From Craterostigma plantagineum (taxonomy: Eukaryota; Streptophyta; Magnoliopsida; Lamiales; Linderniaceae): a DNA stretch of 64,000 nucleotides. The notes below the pieces were generated by a model. The model had not been told where the DNA came from. It searched no databases and saw only the letters and a program-made list of their open reading frames with translations. Shown piece by piece: positions 1 through 12,000 of this stretch (its first letter is position 1; the number at the start of each line of letters is the position of its first letter). A program made the translations under genes and the position numbers. The stretch is from the NCBI GenBank assembly GCA_027422505.1, contig JAPQWV010000005.1, positions 17,192,501 through 17,256,500 of the forward strand. The letters run 5' to 3'.

Positions 1-393
1 CAACAGGTCAGATTCTTCGCCACCCACGATCTGCAGATGGCGGTGGAGCACAACCTAAAGAAGGTGAACCTGACTCGCCCATCTTTCAAGAATGCGGACG
101 ACTACCGAGAGGGCGATGTGATCGGCGGAGATGATCTGGCGGTCGCCTACTCGAACTACAAGGGAAAGATGAGACTGCTGCGCTGCTCCGAAGTGGCAAA
201 GTTCTCGGATGGGACGCTCACCATCATCCAAGACAAACTCATGAGGATTTGCCGCATCCTTTCGGAAGAAGATTCACTCTGTCGATCCAAGTTCGCGAAG
301 TTCATTGACGCTATAGCTGATCGAATGGTCCTTCGAAGGAATCTCCGCGCCTTCGAGTTCAAGCTAGGACTTCGCGAAACACACACTCGCTAA
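1..393 (+). CDS. C-terminal part of the extra (env-position) ORF of a Sire-like Copia element
   Basis: The frame is open from base 1 to a TAA at 391-393, so the N-terminus lies outside the window. The protein resembles the C-terminus of the longer ORF ending at 5520. Both share a block that reads FATHDLQMAVEHNLKKVN here and FAAHDFQMALESNMKKVN there, and both end in a similar RNLR-FE-LGL segment. The ORF stops about 50 bases before a purine tract and an LTR, the position of the additional ORF in plant Sire/Maximus Copia elements. Its biochemical function is unknown. It is sometimes called env-like, but I see no membrane segment in this piece. No in-frame stop is visible in the part present. 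Confidence 0.6.
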   Translation, partial: QQVRFFATHDLQMAVEHNLKKVNLTRPSFKNADDYREGDVIGGDDLAVAYSNYKGKMRLLRCSEVAKFSDGTLTIIQDKLMRICRILSEEDSLCRSKFAKFIDAIADRMVLRRNLRAFEFKLGLRETHTR

Positions 394-439
394 TCCACCA
401 TCACAACGCCCAAGATCCAAGACTCTCAACAATTGACAC

Positions 440-751
440 AAAGGGGGAGATTGTTAGGATATTTAATAGATTGTGTCAATAGTTTAAGTCTTGGGTTATT
501 TTTTTGTAATTATCCTTTTAGCTTGGGCTTTGGACAAGATTGTAATTAGTTAATCTTTAGTGTTTGGGCCTTAATATACCTAGTGTTAATTTGGTATATA
601 AGGTATTTCCAGCACTATTTTCAAAGTAATCAAAGATCAAAAGGCTAACCCTACTTTTCACACAATACACACACTTGAAGGTGAGAACCTCTCCCTTTTC
701 ATCCCATATAAGCCTCTTTGATTCCTTGTTTGGTGCAAATCGGGACCAACA
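440..751 (+). repeat. Polypurine tract and 3' LTR of Sire-like Copia element A
   Basis: A purine tract (AAAGGGGGAGA, 440-450) precedes an LTR that starts TGTTAGGA at 452 and ends GACCAACA at 751, so the ends form a short TG...CA inverted repeat. The LTR is 300 bp. A TATA-like TATATAAGG lies at 595-603. The matching 5' LTR and any target duplication lie outside the window. This LTR differs in sequence from the LTRs at 5564-5913 and 47281-47635, so it is a separate subfamily. Confidence 0.8.
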
Positions 752-2048
752 ATTTTGCTTGAGGCTGAAGCTGAAACATACGCTTAAACAGACGATGAAG
801 CCTCCGGTGGCTTCTCTTCTCCTGATACTTCTGTGTTCATTTCTCGACTGTTCATATTATGAGAACTCGAATGCTTGTTTGCAGTGTTTTAGGCCAATAT
901 CTAAGTATAATCTAGGTTAAAAAACTGCATATTAAGATAGTTTCGAAGTCTCTTGATCGTTTTATGGTAGACTGTGTTGATTCTCTGCGTTATTTGAGTT
1001 CGATTGAAAGAACGACTAAAATTGGGATTTTACCATTTGAAGGCGTCGAAGAACTATTTCGCTCGCAAACAGTGTCAATTGAATTTCAATTGTTCTACTG
1101 TTTACACTGTAAAAGTTTTTCGATCGATAAACTTTTTGATTTAGTTGTTAAGAAAGATAACGTAGCTTGAAAAATAATTACAATCGAGAATTTGAATTTA
1201 GATTTTATGCAAGCGAAAAGATTACTGAACGAAATAGATCTAATAGGTGCAAAATAAGCGCAAAACTTACAATCGCAAATAGTAATTTCGATTTCAATTT
1301 CATTTTCGATCGAAAATTTTAGCGGCGATAAAATTAATTTTTCGACGATAAAATTTCTCGATCGCAAACATGCACAGTAATGATTTTTATCGATCGAAAA
1401 TTTTCTCGGTGAGTCACCAAGTTTCTCGCTGTCAATTTTCTCGATCGTAAAATTCCATCGCGGAAAACTATTTTAAAATCGAAATACTTTCTCGCTCGAT
1501 AATTTTCACTGCGAAAAATTTTATTCACGCGCGAAAAATTTCTCGACAGTAAATTTACTCAGAAATTTCATTTTTCTTCGATCGTAAATTTACACGGAAA
1601 TTTTTCTCGATCGTAAAATTTCTCGGCTACAGTACCGTATCTTAAGTTCAAAAAAACTTAGAAAAGTTTCTAAGTCCTTTTCACTGTAGCTTTCAAGAGC
1701 GCATAAAATTTTTCGATCGCAAATTAGAATGGAGAATTGCATTTAAAATTTGCACTAAGGAAATTCAATTGAGAACTTTAATTCTCGCGCGACAAATAGC
1801 ACGGAGTGAACAATGCTTAAACACGTAGAAAAATTTCGAGTGAACCTCGATAAGCCCAACATACTTATGTCGAAATAAAATTATCTTCAAATTCACTTTG
1901 TATGGTCTTTGTGCAAATTTCATATTATCAATTAGTGCATATATTCAAACATGTTATGACATGATACATAATTCTGGTTTGATGATTCTAATTTCGACTC
2001 AATTTAAAATCTTGAACTAATGGTTTACATTACTGATTTGTATTTCAG
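752..2048 (+). other. Non-coding leader-like region of Sire-like element B
   Basis: There is no credible gene here, only short chance ORFs. The stretch 1100-1730 is full of CGATCG palindromes set in A/T-rich sequence (about eight copies, in contexts such as TTCTCGATCGTAAAATT). Very similar sequence forms the leader between primer-binding site and gag in the Sire-like element at 47636-48708, so I read this as the same kind of leader. It runs directly to the extra ORF at 2049 without gag or pol, and ends in an intron-like acceptor, GTATTTCAG followed by ATG. Confidence 0.5.
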
Positions 2049-5000
2049 ATGGATCACTATCCTACATACAATCACATCTATGAGAAGGCCCTGTACCTCA
2101 ACGTACACGACACCAATTTCCAGCTCGACCTGGCCACCTTTAGGTTTCCGGACGATATTATGGTGTCTATACTACAAGGTCATCCCATGTGGCATGCTCT
2201 CACAGTGACGGCCTCAATACCAATGGTTTACCTCCAACAATTTTGGGGGATGATCAAGAGCCACGTCATTGAAGGGGCGTACAGCTTCACAACGGTGATA
2301 GGGACAAGGCACATGAATATGAACAAGAATGACTTCGGTTTTATCCTCGACCTCCCCTAACTACGACCCCCTTCCAACTGACGCGGAGCTCGTGCGTGAC
2401 TTCCTTCAGATGGGATACCGTCCGCCGCTCACCAAACTCGCACAAATGCAGAGCTACGGGATTCCTCATCAGTGGAAGGTATTGTTTGGAATCATCAACA
2501 AATGTCTATCCCCGAAGCACGCCGGCTACGACAAAGCCAACGTCAACATTCTGAGGATTTTCCATGGAATCGCCTTCTCGCGAAATTACGATTTCGCTCA
2601 ACTGATCTGGAATGATCTAGCCGAGCAGATCAGGCAGAAGGAAAATAAACGCTCGAAGAATGTGCCGTACGCCACCGGTGGTTCTCCGTCGTTATCCGAC
2701 AATACATGGAGTTACTCAAGCAGAACATCCCTCGTCTACCTCCTGGAGGGAATTACCAACCACCGTGGCTAAAATTTTTCCACAACCCACTAACGGACTT
2801 GGACCAGCCGTCAATGGCCATACCGTTCGAGTTGTTGAGGCTCGCCGACCCCACGGGAGCCGAATACCAACGGTTCTACCGGGAGAATCATCTGACGGAA
2901 AAGATGATTAGAGGGCCCCCGACAGATTTTGCAGTCAGCCCTCACCAACAACAAAGCCCTGAGGACACGATGATTGATGTAGTTGCCCAGGAGCTTGAGC
3001 AGGAGCCCCCAGTGCAAGAAACTCAGCAACCAGATCCTGAGGTCACGATGATTAATGAAGTGGCCCTTGAAATGGAAGCCGAAGAACAGAATCAGAAGCT
3101 CCAAATGGAAGTGCCCGTCCATGTAGGCGTGCTCGAAGAGCCCATCGAGGAGGTTCTTCAACAAGTAGCACAGCCCGAGGAAGAAATGGGGCAAAGCTCA
3201 CTTCCACTGATGACGGAACAGGCTCGTGAGGACGTTGAACGTGAACCATCCCCTCACACAGCCACCTCATCCGACACGGAGTCCGATGAGGAGATGAGAT
3301 TAATAAGACGGACTCCGAGAAGACTAAGCATACAACTAGAGTCCCTCTTTCCCACCGTCATCACCGCATCAGATACCGCACAGATCAACTCTTCAAGTGC
3401 TGCGGCCACTTATTCGCTCAATCTTGAGCCGCAACACAACCTACCGGTTTCTGGTTCGCAGGTTCCAACCGAGCATGCTGAAACACCCATAGAGGAGAAT
3501 CTTTAAGATTCGACTCAAGGATTGGGTGGAAGTCTCCAACAGTCACAACCTCAAGTGACTGCGAGCCAACCTGAGGAGCCGGTGTCTGCTCAAGGGTTGC
3601 TAACAGGCGACATCAGTTGACCTGGCCCATCTTCGACGGAGGCGTCCGTCCAGTTCATTACCGAAGACCAACTTCAGGCAGCTCTCTCAGAAGCTTTACA
3701 GTTATTTGAAGAAAAACTTATGCAGAGCGTGCGTACAGCTATTGAGACGTCCCGCCAAGATTGTGGGAAAGCACCCGCCTCGGAGCCGTCTTCTTCACGA
3801 CTGATTCTCACTCCACCTCAAACCCACACAACCCACACCATTCGCCACACCGATCCTCACACACAACCTCATAAACCCAGCCACCATACCTATCAGCGAC
3901 CTCCACTCCATCCTAGTCACCCGCCTACTTGAGCTGACTACTCGAACGCCGGAAGAAGAAGACCTCTTCCGCCGTCTCGTCGATCGTCCTGGCCCGACCG
4001 ACACTTGTCGTGGTCAAGGCTCCCGCTCCAAACGCAGACATGATGACCCCGATGATCAAGGCCGTCATGAGGGGGAGAGGAGACATAAGATAATGAATAG
4101 AAGTCAAGGACGAAGCTCCGGCACGACACAGACAAGCGCTGGAGCCGCTGAAACCTCACAACCTACTACCCAAACAACCACCACGCACTGCACCACTCAT
4201 ACAACCCAAATCGACTCATCAACCTTCCACATAAGGATGCCTCCGCCCACACCAACGACTCTGACAAGCCCCTTGCTTCCGGAAGAAGAAGCAAGTGCCG
4301 TCATGCTCGTGGCCCTGGCTCAAACCCAAGCTACTCCCTCAGTTGCTCAAGACCAACCGGGACCGTCAGGACATGGTGTCAACCCACACGAGTTCCTCAA
4401 CAAGTACATCTTCGAAGGACAGTGGATGACCCATTCCATGCCCGACGAGCATCAGAGACAACGGCTCAAGGACGTTCGACACTTCTTACACCAAGCTTCG
4501 GTGGACCTCGTGCTGATAGAAGACGAAGAACTTCAGGAAGGTGAAAATCATGAACAAGATCCCCCAAGGCTTCCAGAGTTGATTGCGCAACGAGCGAATT
4601 CTCCAAGGAGACAAATGCCAGGATTCGTTCGGATCGACACGCTGTGGGAAAATATTCGTATTGAAATCCCTTTCCTTGAAGAAGTTCGTGAACACATTTG
4701 GAGGTCACCGGACAAAGTCAAGAAGCCGAATGAGTTCGAGCTTAGAGGGATCTCTCAGTGGGAACAGCAGAAGAGAATGACGTACCTCTGAATGCTGACC
4801 CACCTCGGACCGCATGTGAGATTGGGGATGACTAAAAGCCAAGCCAAGAGTCATTATAAGAGTCTCTCCCCAATCTGTCAGTTACTCAGTGTGTTCTGTG
4901 CTAAAGGAGGACTTCAAACACCTTACTACGCCATCGAGTGAGTAGACAGAACTCGAGAAGAACTAAGCGAGAGCGACCTGCCGTATCTCCCCGCCGAGGT

Positions 5001-5520
5001 GTACAACATCTACAAGCTGTATGTAGAGAAGTACAAAGGTCCTCAAGGCTTCATCAAGAAAGAAGGACTCGAGGGACTCTACCGGTTCATGATGCGCCAA
5101 GTCAAGTACTTTGCCGCACACGACTTTCAGATGGCTCTGGAGAGCAACATGAAGAAGGTCAACATGATCGCTCCGCTCAACAAAGGATTTGAGATCGAAG
5201 GGCTTCCCAACAATCACGTGCACATCAGCCCAGTCTTACGCATCTCTTACCACAATCCGATCGTGAAGAAGACTAGGATGATGCTGAAGACTGAGATACA
5301 CAAATTCTGTGATGGGAAGATCAAGGTCATCAGGAGAAATATAGAGCAGAGGTTGGAAGAAATCAATAGAGAGACGATGCTGAGGATCCACCGGTTCGTG
5401 AGAGAACAGCCGCTCCTAATGGAATTACTTGAGGACATCGAGGAGCAACTGGAGCTAAGGAATACGCTCAGGAACTTTGAGCATGCGCTGGGCTTGCACA
5501 GGTCGTACTACGCCCGATGA
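2049..5520 (+). pseudogene. Degenerate extra (env-position) ORF of Sire-like element B
   Basis: A long ORF is broken into pieces by frameshifts near 2345 and 2665 and by stops near 3504, 3618, 3930, 4789 and 4940. Its opening block contains TASIPMVYLQQFW, a motif I recognise from proteins encoded by plant Sire-type Copia elements. Next come a helical region (about 2360-2900), an acidic Glu/Gln-rich stretch (about 2930-3300), a Thr/His/Pro-rich low-complexity stretch (3790-4260), and a charged helical C-terminus (4999-5520) homologous to the ORF at 1-393. The start at 2049 directly follows an AG acceptor-like site, which fits expression from a spliced subgenomic RNA, though that is inference. 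Function is unknown. Confidence 0.65.
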
Positions 5521-5551
5521 GGACAGATGGTGCGGAAAGGAAATCAAGCAC

Positions 5552-5913
5552 AAAGGGGGAGATTGTAGAATACGATTTTAATTGTGCATTGATTTAATTA
5601 CCTTTCCTTGTAATTAGGGGCTTGATGTATAGTGTCCTTAGTTTAGGACTTAGTTTGTAATTTATACCAAGCTTGTTTGGTATAAATAGATGTACAAACA
5701 TTGAGCTAATAGAGAAGATTTTAGAAATTGATTCGAAAGGCTTGCAATTCGATTTCTAGAGAGAGAAACAACAAATATCTTCTCTCACTACTCGAAATTC
5801 TCTCTCGAGCTCTCCAAGAAGGTTTTCGATCGAAATCTCAATCTCCACAATTCTTATCGATTCCTTTAGAATTCATGCCTAGGATCATAGAGTTGATAAA
5901 TTAGGACCTAACA
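5552..5913 (+). repeat. Polypurine tract and 3' LTR of Sire-like element B
   Basis: The purine tract AAAGGGGGAGA (about 5552-5562) is followed by a 350-bp LTR, TGTAGAATACG at 5564 to GACCTAACA at 5913. It is clearly homologous along its length to the LTR at 47281-47635, sharing blocks such as GAGTTGATAAATTAGGACC, so elements B and C belong to one family. A TATA-like GGTATAAATAGA lies near 5680. No 5' LTR of this copy is seen, and element A's LTR at 452-751 abuts its leader. Confidence 0.85.
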
Positions 5914-5942
5914 AAACTTAGCAAAAACGACGGACGAGTTAG

Positions 5943-6571
5943 AGAAGGCGACGAAAATGTTTGAAGACAAGTTTGAGATGTTACATAAACTCACGTACGA
6001 CCTATCAAATAAATTGCGAGAAAGAACGGATTCGGGGAACGAGGTCCGACACGAAGAGGATGGCCGAAACATATAAGAGGAGGACCAAACAGGCAAAGGC
6101 AGAAGGGATCCAATGCAGGGAATTTCTGATCTTCGACGAATCCGATCCACTAAGGTGGATTGCACGTGCGAATCAGTACTTCGCACTACAACAGACGAGG
6201 GAGAGCGCAAAGGTTTCAACCGTTGTAATCTGCATGGAAGGGATGGCGCAAGCATGGGTACAATGGGTATTATCGGATCATCCACGAATTTCATGGGATG
6301 AGTTAAAAAAGAAAATTCTTTCTACTTTCAATGAGAACTACCACAGAAATCATCTGGAACACCTGGCGAGTGTTCGACAAACCGGACGAGTTCAAGAATA
6401 CTTCTTCGAGTTTGTTAGCACGGTAACTTGCCTCACCGATATACCGAAGCCACTACATCTGGGTTTTTTCTTGTTGGGACTACAACCAACCGTTCGAGCG
6501 GAAGAACTACTGAAGCCACATGGCTTAGAAGATTCCTATGAATTGGCGAAGGGTTTTTAACGGAAAATGGC
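5943..6571 (+). pseudogene. Ty3/gypsy gag, first part (split by the composite insertion)
   Basis: A coiled-coil-like N-terminal segment (ELEKATKMFEDKFEML) is followed, after a frame change, by a retrotransposon gag domain from about 6061. The domain has the typical order FDESDPLRWIARANQYF, then the MEGMAQAWVQW block, then WDELKKKILSTF. An in-frame TAA lies at 6558. The reading frame continues exactly at 13590 once the 7-kb insertion and one copy of the ATGGC duplication are removed. With the LTR at 14080 it forms a gypsy element that has lost most of pol. The clade is uncertain. Confidence 0.75.
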
Positions 6572-7117
6572 TGTGATATCCCACACTTATTGGAGGGGGG
6601 AACGAAGCATGCCTTTGTAAGGGTGTGGACACCCCTCCCATTGACGCGTTTTAAAGACGTGCGGGTGGGTGGAAGTTCGTAGGAACTCCATAGTTAAGCA
6701 TGCTGGGGGAGAGTAGTACCAGGATGGGTGACCACCTGGGAAGTCTTCAACCAGGCAGCTTAACGGCCAAAGGAGACAATATCAATGCGAGCGAGGTTTG
6801 GGCTGTTACAGATGGTATCAGAGCCAGAGCTCGGGTCGTTGTGTCAGCGAGGGCGCTGGACCCTTTGAGGGGGTGGATTGTGATATCCCACACCGATTGG
6901 AGGAGGAACGAAGCATGCCTTTATATGGGTGTGGACACCCCTCCAATTGATGCGTTTTAAAGCCGTGTGGGTGGGTGGGAGTTCGTAGGAACTCCGTAGT
7001 TAAGCGTGCTGGGGAGAGAGTAGTACCAGGATGGGTGACCACCTGGAAAGTCCTCAACCAGGCAGCTTAAAGCCCAAAGTGGACACTATCTATGCGAGCA
7101 AGGTCTGAGCTGTTACA
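6572..7117 (+). mobile_element. Cassandra-type TRIM with 5S rRNA-derived LTRs (LTR-internal-LTR)
   Basis: Two 239-bp direct repeats (6572-6810 and 6879-7117), both starting TGTGATATCCC and ending TGTTACA, flank a 68-bp internal region. That region begins with the initiator-Met tRNA primer site (TGGTATCAGAGCC at 6813-6825) and ends with a G-rich tract (GAGGGGGTGGAT). Each LTR contains about 70 bp of plant 5S rRNA sense sequence (about 6680-6748 and 6987-7055), including GTTAAGC and GGATGGGTGACC, the region of the internal pol III promoter. That combination defines Cassandra. There is no coding capacity, so it must use enzymes of another element. Here it forms the left end of the composite and has no right target duplication of its own. 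Confidence 0.9.
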
Positions 7118-7380
7118 GATGATGGCTGGCCTGTGGTGGAGCATGTGAGGGACGACCTGTGGCAGGCTCAGCGACACTATAGGATTATATATTTTGATAA
7201 ATATTGCATCATGTATATAGTTATCGATTGCATTTTGGCTAATATTTTGTGATGCGTCTCGTAGTTATTAACTTTCGTAAACCCCGTCTTTTGACTTGTA
7301 CATAACCTTATTGAATATATATAAGGTTGGATATTTAAATCCCGTGGTTGAGCGTGTTACATTAGTTGGTATCAGAGCCA
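7118..7380 (+). repeat. Chromovirus LTR 3' fragment (244 bp) plus primer-binding site
   Basis: Bases 7118-7361 match the last 244 bp of the full LTR at 13346-13589, equal in length and nearly identical, ending TGTTACA. They are followed by a primer-binding site (TTGGTATCAGAGCCA at about 7366-7380). The upstream 848 bp of the LTR are missing and Cassandra sequence abuts directly. The join lies at GATG, which is shared by the bases that follow a Cassandra LTR (GATGG) and the LTR sequence here (GATGATGG). Confidence 0.85.
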
Positions 7381-7672
7381 GTGCTCGGGTCGGTGTGCCA
7401 ATGAGGGCGCTGGACCCTTTGAGGGGGGTGGATTGTGATATCCCACACTGATTGGAGGGGGAACGAAGCATGCCTTTATGAAGGTGTGGACACCCCTCCC
7501 ATTGACGCGTTTTAAAGCCGTGCGGGTGGGTGGAAGTTCGTAGGAACTCCATAGTTAAGCGTGCGGGGGAGAGAGTAGTACCAGGATGGGTGACCACCTG
7601 AGAAGTCCTCAACTAGGCAGCTTAACGTCCAAAGCGGATAATATCAATGCGAACGAGGTCTGGGCTGTTACA
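7381..7672 (+). mobile_element. Cassandra internal segment and third Cassandra LTR
   Basis: After the chromovirus primer site the sequence switches to Cassandra internal DNA (about 7381-7433, containing GGGCGCTGGACCC and the G-rich tract). A third 239-bp Cassandra LTR follows (7434-7672) with its 5S-like block at about 7541-7611. A second primer site (TGGTATCAGAGC, 7675-7686) comes directly after, and the sequence then becomes chromovirus leader. Both switches coincide with the primer-binding site. Confidence 0.85.
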
Positions 7673-9045
7673 GATGGTATCAGAGCTAGGTCATTTCTGC
7701 AGACTCCTCACATGCATCCCGATCATGGTCAGACAGACATCATCTTCAAGTAATATACTAGTTGTAAGTGTTAATATATAATATATATATAGTATATACT
7801 CATCTGACTTGCTGGGGATTTGAATTTTGATTAATAGTTGCATTGATCGTGACTCATGGCCCCACAAACAAGGGGTAGGGGTCGACGGGGAGTTCCACTA
7901 AGGGAAGGGGTGTGAAGGTCTCGAACACCAATAATTCCCAAGAGTGGGAGTCCCAGAAATTTCCACGATCAATAGGACTAGTGAGGAGATAAGAAGAGAA
8001 GAAGCTATTCCTCACGATAGCATACCAGGACCATATGTTAGAGCTTCGAGGACTGGACGAACCCCACGTACTATTCCGCCGCCAGCGCAGGATACTCAGG
8101 CTGAGGAGCAACAGTTCATTACGAGATTGGCTCAACTTGTGAGGAATGTTATTCCCGAGACAATACCACCGCCAACAACCTCTACTTCTCGCAAGCAGGC
8201 GAGAGGTTCCGACATATGGACCCTCCATCTTTTGAGGGAGGTACAGATCCACTAATTGCTGAAGAGTGGATCCGAGCAATTGAATCGAACTTCAAGTATA
8301 CTGGCATTGGAGATCCAGATCGGGTAATTTGTGCCACTTACTACTTGAGACGTGATGCTTCCTATTGATGGCAATCAGTTGAGGCCATGATGGAGATCGA
8401 AGGCATGTCTTGGGCAGAATTTCGAGAAAAATTCTTCGATAAGTATTTTCCCTCGACGGTGAGAGCTGCCAAGGCTGCAGAATTGGAACAACTTAGGCAA
8501 GAAGGGAGTTCAGTGGCTGAGTATACCCGTCGTTTTGAAGAGCTGGCGCGATTTGCACCACACCTAGTTGCGACGGAGGAGTTGAGGGTGGGTAGATATG
8601 TGCAGGGTTTACGGAAAGGGATTTCTTGTATTGTCAGTGCCTTCCCTGTCACTACTTTTAGCGACATCTGTCAACAGGCCCAACGAGTCGAGAGAGCCGC
8701 ACAACGCTCGGATGAGAGAGTACCATCGTAACAACAAAGATCACAACCTCAGCGCATCAGGCACCACAGTCCTCACATTGCCAAAGTCTCGCTCCTCGTC
8801 GAACTCAAGGGAAAAAGGCTCGCGGGCAATCTAGCGGACGAGGCAAGGGGCAGACCGAGTCTGCCAATCAGGGGACTATTACACAAGGAGGAACTATGCC
8901 TGCTATCGATGTGGAAAGACGGGGCATTTGGTTAGGGACTGCCCACTACCTAGGGAATCTGGCTTGCCGTCTTGTTATACTTGTGGCCAGTCGGGCCACA
9001 TTAGTAGGAGCTACCCTCAGAGACAGTACCCGCCGCTGCAACAAC
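7673..9045 (+). pseudogene. Leader and gag of the Tekay-type chromovirus
   Basis: After the primer site and a leader of about 170 bp, an ATG at 7857 opens an Arg/Gly-rich start typical of Tekay gag (MAPQTRGRGRRG), soon ended by a stop and continued in other frames. The gag domain (about 8215-8735) contains an EEWIRAIE block and WAEFREKFFDKYFP, then YTRRFEELARFAP. It is followed by a zinc knuckle, CYRCGKTGHLVRDC, near 8900-8941. A second knuckle has lost its last Cys (CYTCGQSGHISRSY). Several stops and frameshifts make it non-functional. Confidence 0.8.
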
Positions 9046-12000
9046 AGCAAACATCAACTGGTGGAGGACCGGCTAGGGTATTCACTATGATACATGGAGC
9101 CACAGAGGCAGACCCTACAGTTGTATCAGGTTATCTTCTAATTGCCTCCTTGCATGCTCGTGCCCTATTTGACTCTGGTGCTAGCCAATCCTTTGTGTCT
9201 CTTGTATTCGTGCGTCGATTAGGATTACAACATGAGGCCTCTGATGTTGAGTACAATGTAGCTATACCATCAGGTGATATCTTAAGTTCAAGAGTTGTAT
9301 TGCGGGATATTGGAGTGTCTATTGCAGGCCATGACTTGTTGGCGGACGTAATCGTAATTGATATACATGGATTTGATACGATTTTGGGAATGGATTGGTT
9401 GTCGAGACATTTCGCCATTGTTGATTGTGCAAAGAAAATTATTACTTTCATGGGGATGATATGTATAGAGAAATACATGTTATCTCGGCAATGGAGGCTA
9501 AACATCTACTCCATCACAGTCATGAAAGTGCATTAGCTCACATATGTGAAACTAGCCGTGAGTCTTCGATGAGCCCTGCACAAGTGCCAATTGTTTGTGA
9601 GTTTCAGGATGTATTCCCAAGTGATATTACGGGCTTACCCCCAACTCGTGAGATTGAGTTTAGTATTGACCTTCTGCCGGGTACTACACCAATTTCAATA
9701 GCACCATATCGCATGGCTCCAGTTGAGATGAAAGAGTTGCGAGAACAACTACAAGAACTTTTAGCTAGGGGTTTCATCAGGCCGAGCTTCTCACCTTGGG
9801 GAGCCCCAGTCCTTTTTGTGAAGAAAAAGAATGGCACTATGCGACTGTGTATTGACTATCGAGCTCTAAATAAGGTGACTATCAAGAACAAATACCCATT
9901 ACCAAGAATCGACGATCTTTTCAATCAGCTAAACGGAGCTTCGTTCTTTACTAAGATTGATTTGCATACGGGTTACCACCAGTTGAGAATTAGGGAATGT
10001 GACATACCGAAGACAGCATTCAGGACTCGATATGGGCACTATTAATTCCTAGTCATGCCATTCGATTTGACTAATGCACCCGCGGCTTTTATGGATTTAA
10101 TGAACAGGGTATTTAGGGATTTCTTAGATCGGTTCATGATTGTATTCATCGACGATATCTTAATCTATTCACGAACTAATGAGGAGCATATTGGTCACTT
10201 GAGGACAGTATTAGCTACTTTGAGGGCGCACCAACTCTATGCCAAGTTCTCCAAGTGTGAATTCTGGCTTGAGAGAGTAGCATTCTTGGGGCATGTTGTA
10301 TCTCAAGATGGAATTGCGGTAGACCCCTCCAAGATTGAAGCAGTGAGGGACTGGCAGAGGCCTAGGATGGTGACTGAAGTTCGTAGTTTCTTAGCCTTGG
10401 CTGGATATTACCGGAGATTTGTCGAGGGTTTCTCCTCTATTGCCGCGCCCTTGACCAACCTAACAAGGAAAGGTGTTAAGTTCGAGTGGGATGACAAATG
10501 TGAGCGGAGTTTCCAAGAGTTGAAAGAGAGATTGACTTCAGCACCAGTTCTAGCACTTCCTGACGATAAAGGGAACTTAGTGATCTATAGTGATGCATCT
10601 AAAGTTGGAGTTGGATGTGTATTGATGCAACACGGCAAGGTCATTGCCTATGCTTCCCGCCAATTGAAAGACTACGAAAGAAATTATCCGACTCACGACT
10701 TAGAATTGGCAGCGGTAATCTTTGCGTTGAAAATCTTGAGGCACTACCTATAAGGAGAGAAGTGCGAGATATATACTGATTACAAAAGCTTAAGGTATAT
10801 TTTTACGCAGAAAGAATTAAATATGACGCAAAGGAGGTGGCTTGAATTAATGAAGGATTACGATATTACTATTCCCTACCACCCGGGAAAAGCGAATAGG
10901 GTGGCGGATGCATTGAGCAGGAAGGTGGTAGGTGAGACAAATAATATAATGGTGATCCAGACGCCTCTCTTGTGAGACATTCAAAAGTTAGAGTTGAGCA
11001 TTGTCCCTCGACATTCTATGGCTAACCTAAACGCTTTAGTACTACAGCCTACACTACTACAACAAATAAAGGATGGACAACTGCTCGATCCGACACTAAT
11101 GGAGCTTAGGAAAAAGGTTGAAGAATGGGTAGCTCAAGGCTTCCATATTACACCTGACGGATTTCTAAGATTCCACGATTGGCTTTGTGTGCCTGACATT
11201 GGAGATTTGAAGAAGTCAATCCTTACTGAAGCTCACAGTAGCCCGTACTCAGTACATCCAGGTACCACAAAGATGTATCATGACTTGAAAGCACAATATT
11301 GGTGGCATGGAATGAAAAATGATATTGTGCAACATATTAGACGATGCCTTATTTGTCAGAAGTGAAAGCTGAACACCAACACCCAGCAGGGAAGTTACAT
11401 CCCCTACATATTCCTGAATGGAAATGGGATGATGTGTCTATGGACTTCGTCGTTGGATTGCCAAGATCAAAGAACGGGCATGATGCTATTTGGGTCATTA
11501 TGGATAGGCTAACGAAATCTGCTCATTTCCTGCCTATCCATATAGCATGGAGAGATTGACGGATTTATATATAAAAGAGATAGTGCGACTCCATGGTATA
11601 CCTCGAACTATCGTTCCGACCGCGATCGAAGGTTTACATCTCAATATTGGAGGAACGTACACGAGGTACTGGGTACTAAACTGGCTTTTAGTACAGCTTA
11701 TCACCTTCAGACTGATGGACAAACGGAGCGTATTATTCAGACCTTGGAAGATATGCTACGCGCATGTGTTTTGGATCTCAAGGGTACATGGAATTCCTAT
11801 CTACCACTGATTGAATTTTCATATAATAACAGCTATCATTCAAGCATTAGGATAGCACCATATGAGGCACTCTACGGGCGCAAGTGTCGTCCTCCAATTC
11901 ATTGGGACGAAATGGGAGAGCACAAGGTGGAGAAAATGGTAATTGGCTCTGAATTAGTGCATGAAACCAATCAAGCGATTGAGTTAATTAGGCAGAGGAT

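Noticed and set aside
6680..6748. Possible genuine 5S rRNA genes at the 5S-like blocks (also 6987, 7541, 22187, 22491, and reverse at 23285 and 23822)
   Set aside because: Each block holds only about 55-70 bp of the 120-bp 5S sequence and sits inside an LTR with terminal TG...CA, primer site and duplications. They are TRIM components, not rRNA genes.
7121..7125. ATGGC after the second Cassandra LTR as the right duplication of a simple Cassandra insertion
   Set aside because: It is three bases away from the LTR end and belongs to chromovirus LTR sequence (nearly the same in the copy at 13349). The exactly adjacent ATGGC at 13590 is the better partner.
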